Shown piece after piece: positions 23,701-35,700 of a stretch of DNA of 64,000 nt (the first letter of the stretch is position 1; every line of letters starts with the position of its first letter). Both the position numbers and the translations under genes were made by a program. Location of the stretch: positions 1,611,384 to 1,675,383 of the forward strand of contig OZ025886.1 of assembly GCA_964019415.1 (NCBI GenBank), read 5' to 3'. This DNA comes from Ianthella basta. Taxonomy: Eukaryota > Porifera > Demospongiae > Verongiida > Ianthellidae. The notes under the pieces are model-generated. The model made no database searches. It worked only from the letters and a program-made list of their open reading frames with translations, and had not been told where the DNA came from.

Positions 23701-26700
23701 CCCAAGCCTTGAGATACTGCGTTGAAGTGAGTAACAGCACTTCAGCAGTGTTGTTCACTGATACAGTGGACCACCCAAATATCTCGGTGGAGGCGTGTAA
23801 CCTTCCAGCGTGTGAGAACCTGACTGTGTCGGTGACAGCAGAGAACCTGTTCTTCAACGGAACCCCTGCCAGTGAATACTTCATGACAGTTGAGCCAGGT
23901 TAGTAGCAGAGATTGCATTTGCTAATTTCCCACACATACATGCATGTACATGCCAGTGACTGAAAAACATGTTCTTCAGTGGAATGCCTGCTCTTACTGA
24001 CTTCATGACAGAGGAGCCAGGTTAGCACATGGGGGAGTTACCAGTTATCATGTGCAATGTAAGATGCTAACCCACTTGCCTTTATCATTTTGTTGTTCCT
24101 TGTCAATTTGCCCTACATACTCTCTTCTGTATCTCTACTTCCAGTCCCAGCTACAGTCACAGTGTCACCTGATAAGCCTGTCACATCCTCTGGTAACAGT
24201 GTCCAGCTCAACTGCACATGGAACACCTCAGCATACTATGCTGCATGGTACAAGAATGGTGCACTGATCTATGAGGAAGACTTAGCTGCCTCCTACATCT
24301 TGATGCAACCCCCACAAGGGATCACTGTTGACAGCAGCTATACGATGATGATATCCACACTGACTATTGAAATGGCTGAATTCAGTGACAGTGGCAGCTA
24401 CACCTGTGCTGTGAGCTGTGGGGCAAAGGGAGTGCAGTTTGGCATGATCCCAGTGAATCTGCAATACACTTCCGATGTGTGTGTCTATGGTAAGTGCTAG
24501 TATGAGCATTCCATTCCTTCTGTTGCAAGTGAATTCTGTGAAGAGCACACAACACTTTTCTGTCTCTGCCCCTCCTTAGGACGTCCTGCTCCACCCAATG
24601 GGCTGTCTGCTGTCATCAATCAAGATGACACATCACCAGTGACTGCTAACATCTCCTGGATGGCCTTGATGGGTAATGCTACGGGGATTCCCCCAGGAGA
24701 GAACCAAACCTTGAGGTACTTTGTAGAAGTGAGTAACAGCACTTCAGCAGTGTTGTTCAGTGCTACAGTGGACCACCCAACTAACACAGTGGAGGCACCC
24801 AACCTGCCAGCATGTGAGAACCTGACTGTGTCAGTGACAGCAGGGAACCTGTTCTTCAATGGAACCCCTGCCAGTGAAGACTTCATGACGGTGGAGCCAG
24901 GTTGGTAGCAGAGAGGAAATTTGCCAATTTCCCACACACGCATGCACACTTGTACATGTGATACTGAAGCAGTTTGGACACAGGTGGGATGGCGTGGTAC
25001 TCTAGCTATGTGAAGTAGCTCAAAATATTGATTTCACTGTTAAGTGGTTAGAGTAGCAGTAAGTGGATGTATTGGAGACGTGAGGGCAATTTTGAATGGT
25101 CTACAGGCATTGGACAAATGACTCTGTCTCTGACATTGTTAATTGTATTTCATTTTTGTTCTTGATTATTCTGTCTGTACCTGGTACTATTATACCATTT
25201 ATACCAGTTGCTTTGTCCAAGTTGTGAGTATGGAACCGTTGTTTCCCTAGCTGTCTTGCTGCGAACATTCCTCCTGGTCAAAAACAGCATTGATACACTT
25301 TATTGCTAAACTGGTACCAAATTGGTGTTAATTTGCTGATAGTGCCTCCCGATTTGTGCCAATGATGCTAACAGTTGAGCATCGTCTAACACTGGGTGCT
25401 ACTTATACAAATGATAATCATTATCATAAATACGTAGCAAAACAGCTATTTTGGAAGTTGAGCAGGTGTCAGCAGCAAATGCAACTGTGTGTATGTAGTT
25501 TGTATGAAAGAGCATCTTCCAATGAGTGACATTTACCAACACACTGTGTGTTCTAATGTGCCTTTTCCAGTTCTGCCAACAGTCATCGTGTCAACTGTGG
25601 AGTCCACATCAGACTATCCGGCTGGCAGCAACATCTCTCTCGTGTGCTCATGGACCACCTCAGTGTACTATGTTGCATGGTACAAGGATGATGATCTGCT
25701 CTATGATGAAGATCTGGCAGCTCCATATGTCCTGATGGCACCCCCACAAGGGATCTACATTGCCAGTGACTTCTCACTGATGATGTCTACCCTGATCATT
25801 GACAATGCTACATGGGATGACAGTGGAAACTACACTTGTGCTGTGACCTGTAGAGCCAGTGGAATAGAGAAACCACTGAGGTGTTTGTTTATAGTAAGTG
25901 TATGTGGTTTCAAATATCTCATTCCTCCTGTGCAAGTCAACTTACCAAAGGATGTTTTTATGGACTTGTCTGATGCTTTGCTCAGAACCTCCTGATGCCC
26001 TCAGCAATGTGACGGCTGTCATCAAACCAGATGACACCAATCCAGTGACAACAGTTATCTCTTGGTTGCCTTTGATGGGCAGTGCTACTGGGATTCCCCC
26101 TGGAGGGGCCCAAGCCTTGAGATACTGCGTTAAAGTGAGTAACAGCACTTCAGCAGTGCTGTTTACTGATAGAGTGGACCACCCAAATATCTCGGTGGAG
26201 GCGTGTAACCTTCCAGCGTGTGAGAACCTGACTGTGTCAGTGACAGCAGAGAACCTGTTCTTCAATGGAACCCCTGCCAGTGAATACTTCATGACAGTTG
26301 AGCCGGGTTAGTAGCAGAGATTGCATTTGCCAATTTCCCACACATGCATGCATGCATGTACATGCCAGTGACTGAAAAACCTGTTCTTCAGTGGAATGCC
26401 TGCTCTTACTGACTTCATGACAGTGGAGCCAGGTTAGCAGATGGGGGAGTTACCAGTTATCATGTGCAATGTAAGATGCTAACCCACTTGCCTTTATCAT
26501 TTTGTTGTTCCTTGCCAATTTGCCCTGCATACTCTCTTCTGTATCTCTACTTCGATGCAGTCCCACCTACAGTCACAGTGTCACCTGATAAGCCTGTCAC
26601 AGCCTTTGGTAACAATATTCAGCTCAACTGCTCATGGACCACCTCAGCATACTATGCTGCATGGTACAGGGATGGTGTGCTGATCGACGGGGAAGACCTA

Positions 26701-29700
26701 GCTGCCCCCTCCATCTTGATGGCACCCCCACAAGGGATCACTGTTGACAGCAGCTATACAATGATGGTTTCCACACTGACCATTGAAATGGCTGATTTCA
26801 GTGACATTGGCAGCTACACCTGTGCTGTGAGCTGTGGGGCAAAGGGAATGCAGTTTGGCATGATCCCAGTGAATCTGCAAGAAACGTCTGATGTGCGTGT
26901 CTATGGTAAGTGCTAGTATGAGTAATGCCATTCCTTCTGTTGCAAGTGAATTCTGTGAAGAGCACACAACACTTTTCTGTATCTGCCCCTCCTTAGGACG
27001 TCCTGCTCCACCCAATGAGCTGTCTGCTGTCATAAATCAAGATGACACATCACCAGTGACAGCTTTCATCTCCTGGATGGCCTTGATGGGTAATGCTACA
27101 GGGATTCCCCCAGGAGAGAACCAAACCTTGAGGTACTTTGTGGAAGTGAGTAACAGCACTTCAGCAGTGTTGTTCAGTGCTACAGTGGACCACCCAACTA
27201 ACACAGTGGAGGCACCCAACCTGCCAGCATGTGAGAACCTGATTGTGTCAGTGACAGCAGAGAACCTGTTCTTCAGTGGAACAGCTGCCATTAAAACCTT
27301 CCTGACAGTGGAGCCAGGTTGGTAACAGATTTAGAGACTGTGCTACGTAGTTTCTCTGTAGGGTATGGAGTCATCATGTTGCTACATAATCTGTAACTCT
27401 TCACTAGTTTTTACCTTATTGATCTCTGTCTATCCCATGTTCCAGATGACCCAACTGTGACTCTGACTCCTGATGTGAATCCACTGGAAGGGAATGCCAC
27501 AGACAGTGTCACTCTCACCTGTTCCTGGAACACAACAGTGTTCTACCTAGTCTGGTTCAAGGATGGTACTCTCCTGTACAGCAGGGACCTTGTCAGTGGA
27601 GTCACAGTGGATAACACTGGGGTATCTGTGGGAGCAGCGGTGGAAGGACAGAACAGCACTCTAACCTTCAGCCAAGTGAGTGATAGTGGGAACTACACCT
27701 GTGCTGTGACCTGCAGAGCCAAAGGCAGGGCTGAAGAAGACATTCCACTGCAGTACAAGGCCACTAAGGAGGTGCTCATCTATGGTGGGTTGACAAGAAG
27801 GAACAGATCATGCTCTGACAGCAAGCTAAGGCTGTAAAGAAGTGCACTGGAATGTTCACTCATGCAAATCTCTTCAATCACTGTGTTGTGTATGGTGTAG
27901 TCCTTCATCTTCCAGAATCTCCTGGTTAAGGGTCATGCAAGTTTTATGCACACCTCTGCTACTAGTGTTCTCCTGCATGTAGATTTGTATTTCTTCCTCC
28001 ACTAGATGTCCCAAGTGAGGTGGTTGCCTTTGCTGCCAGTGTGGGCAACCTCAGTGTCACCTTCACCTGGACTCCCCCCTCCTTCCTGGGAGTGCCCCCC
28101 ACTCTGGACCCTGTGGGTATCATCTACTATATTCTGGATGTCAGGAATGACACAGACTCAGTGGGTGGGGCTACAGTGCCCCACCCCACCACCACTGCTG
28201 TGGTCAATCTGACCTACCCGTCTGAGGAGTACTATGTCACCATCTTTGCAAGGAACACACGAGCTGGAGATGGACCAACAACAATGAACATATTTACTCC
28301 GAATGAAACAAGTGAGTTCCATACGTAGATATGTCCACATACAGTGCATGTTGCATACATATGTACACTTGCAGTGAAAAGGTAGAGTAGCAGGGAGTAC
28401 CTTCTACAGAGATTGTCTATAACAATTCAGAGGGGAATTTTTTATCGTAGCATCATTTATTCAATCATCATTAAATCACATAATTAAGGTTATATTATTC
28501 CAATAACTTATCATTAAAAATGCAAACTTGCAAATCGAACAGATATAATTATGATCAAATTATTCTTGCATTGCCAACTATCCCACATTCTACTGAGTAA
28601 GCACAGGCACCAGTAAACTCAAAGCTCTAGCCTCCATCTACTGTATGCCCATATATGACTATATAATATTATGACTATATATGACTGTGGAAAAAGTATA
28701 GGAACTGGGGTTTGCTGCTTGATTCACTCACAATTAATGTTCTCTTACATCTACACAACACATATGCAGTGGCTCCTGAAAGTGCCTGCAGCTCCAGTGT
28801 AGCATTCACTGCTATTTCCCAGAGAGCTGTCAGCCAGGTGTTGTGTAGCCAACTCAATGCTACCATCCACAGCCCGGTGTCTGATGGCAGCAATTACTTT
28901 GGCATTAGTTCTACAAACAGCTTATTTCTACTGAGATTGGATGTCCTTGATGCTAGGGGTCTGCTGCCTTTTGGAAACGATTATGGAGGAGTGGAGTATG
29001 CATTCACTTACAGCAGTTCTTCTTACTACGGGTTGCAGTACACTCTTCCTAAGCCACTGCCATTCTTTGATAAAGATCACTCTATTCTGTACATTAATGC
29101 TCGTGGTTTCATTTCCATTGGCGAGCCTTACCTCAACCCGTGGTCAATAACTCCTTTCCCCCTCACTGGTGATGTCCCAATGGTGGCCGCTTTCTGGTGG
29201 TGGTATTACACCAGGGTCCACATCCACAGCTATCAACAGGGCTCTAGTGAGTTTGATGATGCTGTGATCCGTGTGGTGGGAGATAGACTGCGGCAGTTCA
29301 ATTCAGTGAACAGCACCTTCCGACCAGAAACTGTGGTATCCATCACTTGGAGTCTGGTGAGTGCAAATTTAAGCCTCAAGTGCCTTAGGATGTACTCCCA
29401 ATTGTTTCAGTCCATTTCATGTTGGAGTATAGATATGGATGCACAGTATTTCCTTTTTGAAAAGCTTTGAAATCCTAATATGTATTGTATTATATAATAA
29501 TATGACCTGTTTGTTAGATGAGTAGCCAATATACAAAGCATTCATATGACGGCACATGTTATATTCTTTTTCCTGTAGGATACTTCCTTCTTTTTACGCT
29601 ACACTACTCAAATGTGGATTGTGTCCAATGGCATCAGAACATTTGCAGTCACCCTCTATGATGAAGAGAATTGGGAATTTCCCTACTGGTACAGACTTTA

Positions 29701-32700
29701 CACATTCAACCAACCAGTGATTGGGTATTCTGGTGGTGATTTAATCAACTTTGCCACTCTAGACACAATCTTCTGGGAGTTAAATGACACTGTGGGTAAC
29801 ACAGGGGTGAGAGGTACATGGATCTTCCCCATGTTCGACCAGGGTGCTAACTACGATGCTGAGGAGAGGTGCATGGAGTGGTATGAGGAAGAGAGACTGA
29901 CCCCACCTGTTAACCTTGTTAATGAATCATTTCTCAATGCCTGCCCTTGTACCTATCAACAAGCATTGAGTAACTGGCGCTGGAGACAAGGCTTTAACTT
30001 TAACAATCGAGAGCGTTGCACATTTCTATGGTGGCCACGACGTAATAGCTTTAGATGGGGAGTAGACCCACTGGGCACCATTGAGTGCTGCTATGATGCT
30101 TTTGATAGCCTAATTGTTGGCAGACCAGATGGTGGGACATCAAAGAAGTTCCACTTTTACTATGAAGCTGTGGACCACATCAACAGAGACCTGCTGCCTT
30201 ATCAGGATTGTTGTGTCAGGAGCAACAGGACAGATCTTTGTGACAGCTACTATGAACTGAGAATTCAGATGACTGTTCTCTGTTTGATGAAAGGGCATGT
30301 AAGTGTGAAATTTTATGAATTGATAAAACCTTGCATGATTTTACATTCTATGTAGGTTGTTCCTGACGTCAGTAATTACTCTTTCTCTTGACAGCTCGCA
30401 TGTTTGGTGATCCTCACTTTGACACATTTGATGGCCTCCGCTACACCTTCAATGGCAAGGGGGAGTTCTGGCTGGTACAGACCACAGATGATTCTGTCAA
30501 CATCCAGGTCAGATTGACTCCAGTGCAGGGTGGAGGAGCCACCATCATTTCTGCTGTAGCAGTGCAGTTTGAGAACAGCTCCAATCCTGCTGCCCAAGCT
30601 CGCATTTCAGGTGGCAATGTGGAGGTAGAGATAGGAGGTGTTACATATTCAGCAGATGATGTGGTGGACACAACGAACATTGATGCAAATGGCAATATTG
30701 TGGATGTGGGAGATGATGTTACAGTCCTCCAGAATGTAGTCTTCCTGTTGCAGAATGACAATGATACTTCAGGCATTGTAATCTCCTCTCTAAATGGCAT
30801 CTCTGTCACTGTACGGCTGCAGGGTAGTACTGCCCTCTCTGTGTCTGCTAGTTTGAACATCAGGGCAGCAGAGAACACCACCAGGGGACTCCTCGGTGTC
30901 ATCAATGGTGATACAAATGATGACTTCACCTTGCCTGATAGTACCTCCATTGACACTAATTCCACTGAAGAGGATATCTACAACAACTTTGGACTGCAAT
31001 GTGAGTCACTTAGCTGCAGATACATAGCTACATAGCTGTTGGCAAACTTTAGTAGCACACTTCTCCCTTCTTGTTAATGTCCAGGGCGAACACAAGAATC
31101 AGACAGCCTCTTCATTTATGCCAGTAATGAAAGTCATGCTGTTTTCAATAATGACAGCAGTTACACTCCTGTGTTTGGAGTTGATCCAGACAGTGTGCCT
31201 GACAGTGTGAAGGCTGCCTGTGGTGACAATAGGGAGTGTTTGTTTGATTTTGCTCAGACTCAAGACATGGATTTTGCCATGTCCACAATGAGTGAGGTGG
31301 AAGACCAAGAGGACTTGAGAAAGATTCTCAGTGAGTGGCCCCACTGCTTCTTTTGCTGTTACAACCTGCATGGTTTGGTTTTAGTTTACAATTGGTGTAC
31401 TTCCAATGTATTTGTGAAAAGACTATTGAATTTCTCAACTCTGTGGCTTTAATCAGCATGATCAATTGGCAATTTGTATAATATTTGATCTTTATGCCAC
31501 TTTAAGCCCGGGCAATGTTCAGTATGACATATTCATGCTGTAGAAAGCCATTAATATCATACCACCCAGACTATATGTGAAAGACATGCATAATTATGCT
31601 ATCTTATAGCTACATATTCATATAATCTATATGTACAAAATATGTAATGTTTCTAGCCATTTGCTGCTGTTTACCAAGATTACAGCCTGTTGCTACTCTT
31701 GTACAATGACTGATCCTCCATAGGTGCTGTTCCTCCAAGTATTCTTGGTCCTAATACCATTCGTGTCACAGCAGGGGAATCCTTCAGTGTAGATTACCAA
31801 AGCAATGGAACACTTTCCCTCCAAGTAAGCCAACTGATGGGTGAACAAGGCCTCCATGCTTACTGGACCAATAATTATTGATGCAGTGTCATCACAGTCT
31901 TTCACTAATGTAAAGTAACTTTGTGTCATAGCTAAACCCATGTGTGTACATTGCACATTTATACTTGTTTCTTATCTTTACTGCCTTCTCCAGGCCCCCT
32001 ACCCTCCCAACCTATCCATGGTGGATGGCATGCTGGTGTGGAACACACCTCCTAGAAGGGCCCCCACTGAACCAATTCGTATTCTGGCCTATGACGCTGC
32101 AGCCAACACGACCACCACTCTGTCCCTCTCTGTCATTGTCTGTGGGTGTACTGAGGGCGGGTCATGTGTGCAAGTGACCACACCCAACTTTGATGTGAAC
32201 AACTACTACCAGGAGCAGTGCATGTGCAGTGTTGCCTACGAGGGAGACTTCTGTGAGGAGGATGTCGATGGCTGCAGACAGAACCCCTGTCAGGACCCAT
32301 CCCTCTGTGAAGACTCCCCAGCACCTGCTGTGGGGTTTGTTTGCACTGGATGCCTAGAAGGATATACCCTGAATGGGACACTTTGTGAAGGTATGCGTGT
32401 GCATGTTTGTTCGTATGTTGTGTGTGTCTGTGTACGTATGTGTGCAACTGTCCTCATTTCCATGACAGCATATCAAATGTATTTTCATGAGACAACATGT
32501 CATAATGTACGTTGTTATATTCATGGTATTGCTCTCAGTTATGCATTCTGTATTTCCTTTATTTATGTGTGCTCACTTCTATAAGTGCCTGTATTCCTCC
32601 TGCAGACATTGATGAATGTGCTTCCTCAGCCTACTGCCCAGCAAATTCCACCTGTGCCAATCAGCAAGGATCTTTTGAGTGCTTCTGTGACTTGGGCTAC

Positions 32701-35700
32701 ATCATGCAGAATGCACTCTGTGTTGGTGAGTACACACCTCTGCTCTGGATCTGCTTCTCTTGTGGCTGTCATCACTTACCACATGTCCCTGTTTTACAGA
32801 TGTTGATGAATGTATGGAGAACAATTCTCTATGTGGTGATGCCATGAAGTGTGTCAACACTGATGGAGGCTACCGGTGTGACTGCTACCCAGGGTTCACA
32901 GAGAATGATGATGGGATGTGCAGAGGTAAGACAATGCATGCGGTACACAGGCAGTTCAAATGAGGTTTTCTCATTATTTTATAATCCACATATCTTAGAC
33001 TCAAATACGGATCAATACTGTATAATGTTTGGAATCCTTCTTGCTCATCTAATTATAGAATAAACATCGTTTTGAAGGTCTTTTAAACTTCATATTAATA
33101 GACGTGTGGTAATGCAATCAGTTGTGATGCAGAGATGCTCTGAATATGCTTCATGTTATCTACTGTGAAGTTGAAATGCTTGAATAATTTTCTGCTATCA
33201 GGCATCCTTTTCAAAGGCATTAGAGCATCCTTATCAAAGAACTTCCCATTTGTTTATCTAAATTTAGTGAAATGAGCTTTAATCATAATTCTAACCTTAA
33301 TACATGCACACACATCAATCTTTATATGACCATTATACCACCTGTACTGGCTGTATGCTTAGGTCTAGTGAAGTCACCTGTTTTACATCTGATGGCATGA
33401 TATATTGCAAGCTTAACATCAGATTTAGTGGCGTCCCAGTTATATAATGTATACATGAGGCGCATTTGACATGGCATCGCTTCTGCATCATCCTATATAC
33501 GTATATATTCTCTCTCATGCCTTCCCACAGCTATGGAGACCTGCTCCAAAGAGTGCCCCGATGGGGAGTGTGTAGTTGGAGAGAATGGGAACGAGACTTG
33601 TGTCTGCCTTGTTGGGCAGTTTTTTAATGGATCAGCTTGCATGTGTGAGTAGCAGAATATTGATCTGTCATGTACTGAATGTATGCATGATTGTACTTAT
33701 ATTATGTTGTAAAGTATGTGTCCAAACAAGTATGTATGACACTTAATAATATGTATGAGCATGTGTGACTGTCTGCAAGGAGGTTCATGTGGTAATGACA
33801 TGGGTTTGCAAGCATCCTAATGTATTACACTCAATGCCATCTAATCTCTAATTCAATGCAGCATGTCCCTCTGGTCGATTTGGGTTTAGCTGCGAGGGTA
33901 CCTGCAACTGTGTCAATGTCAATACTGTTGAGTGTGATCAGCAGGTTGGGTGTATCTGTGAGGCAGGGTGGACTGGACTCAACTGCAACCAAGGTGACCT
34001 ATCAGACTCATTGGCATTGCAATGAACCATGTTTTAACAGAGTTAGAGATGATTGTGAATTAAGCAATAACATGCATTCAACTCTATTGTAGTCATGTGA
34101 ATTGGACTGATCCTTAAGTTCTCACATTCTCCTCTTGCAGTGATCAACAACTTTGCTCCTGTGTTTAATCCATCCCTCACAACAATGGTGACGGTTTCTT
34201 ACCGTCTTCCACTGGGTAGTCTTGTACTCACTCTTGATGCTTCAGACATGGACGTCCACCCTCTCGCGGATGCTGTGAGGTTCCTTTCTGTGCCAATCAC
34301 AGCACAGTCTGCTGCCCTGTATGAGGATGGATCGGAATTCTTCAATCTCACCTCTGAAACTGGGGAGTTAGGCCTACGCACTTTGCCGAGCGATGGTGGC
34401 CGTTATCTGCTTACAATTGTAGCAACAGACAGAGCAGACGAACCACGATCCTCCACACCATTCATGCTGGTTGTGGTATTTGAACGGCCTGACAATGCTG
34501 ATGTAATAGAGTTGAACATTATGGAAGGCTCCACTTCAGGGACGTCCGTAGGGTTGGCTTTGTGCCGCAATCTTGGGGAAGACCAAACAGTGATCACTGG
34601 GGACAGTATTGATCCACTTAGGTTGACATCTAATGGCGAGGTGACCCTCACAGGCACAGTGGACTACGAAATCATTCCACTGTATACCTTTGACATTGAA
34701 TGTACCAGGCAGGGCACAATACAATCTGCATCAGTGTTTGTGTACGTTGGTGACATCAATGACAATTCCCCAGTGATAATGTACAGTGGGGCAGTAATTG
34801 AAGTGACTGAGAATAACATGGTAGATGCCACAATTGGTCAGGTTGAGTTTTCAGATGCAGATTCTGGTGACAATGGTCGTGTCGATGTCACAGTTAGACC
34901 AGCTGATACTCCAGTGCGTGTCACACCCAGTGGACAGATGCAACTCACCAAAGTGCTCAGTTATGAAGACCAGAGCAGTTACACCTTCACACTTGTAGCA
35001 CAGGATCGTGGAACACCCTCTCGTACAGCCACCACACAGGAGATCACCCTCAATGTACTCAATACCAACAAACCTCCACGGTTTGGAGCTCCTGCCTATG
35101 CAGTCCATCTTCCTGGTAATGCTACTGTCACAGGAGCCCCACTGGTGAAGTTTTCAATAACTGATGATGACAGTGGAGTGGACGGCACCATTGTTGAGTT
35201 AACAGTGGACATTCCATGGTTGATTGCTGACCTGAACACACAGCAGATCACACTCAGTCGCACTCCGCAAGTTGAGTCAAATGATGTTACTCCCTACGTT
35301 ACAGCAAGTGACACTGTCAATGTAGACATTTCAGTGACGTACCTCAGAGGGACCCTCGCTGCTACTGATGGGAGTGGCCTCAAGGCATCTGTTCCCCTTT
35401 TCATTGTTCTCTTCCCTGGAGAAGCCCTCATCACAGTGGAAGTCTCTACCAGCATCAGCCCGAATGACTTTGCTGACACTGCAAGTGCCATTACTAGAGT
35501 TTTCAGTGAGTCACTGAATCAGCGCACCATCAGATCAGATGCTGAGGATTATCGATTTGCTGTTTTGTACACAAGACGCTCACCAAGGCGTGAAAACAGG
35601 TAAGTCACTGTGTGCCATGTGTTAACATGGTACAGTATTGTAGAAAGCCAAGTGGCTAATTTTGGCCCGTTTGTATAATTTTGTGTAAGTACATACTTCA

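Larger units (their letters stand above)
23161..25570 (+). repeat. Tandem block copy III (Ig-11 to Fn3-13)
   Basis: 2,410 bp. The last intron is longer and more diverged than those of copies I and II. Confidence 0.88.
25571..27317 (+). repeat. Tandem block copy IV, truncated (Ig-13 to Fn3-15)
   Basis: The same exon order, but the block ends at Fn3-15 without the long intron, and its Ig-13 exon is frameshifted. Confidence 0.88.

Noticed and set aside
25186..25200. Possible tRNA or other structured RNA in array introns
   Set aside because: No cloverleaf, A-box or B-box pattern was found there or elsewhere in the window.
11536..27291. Many minus-strand open frames of 60-150 codons across the Ig-Fn3 array
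   Set aside because: They are recurrent antisense shadows of the duplicated exons; the same antisense words recur wherever the sense exon recurs.
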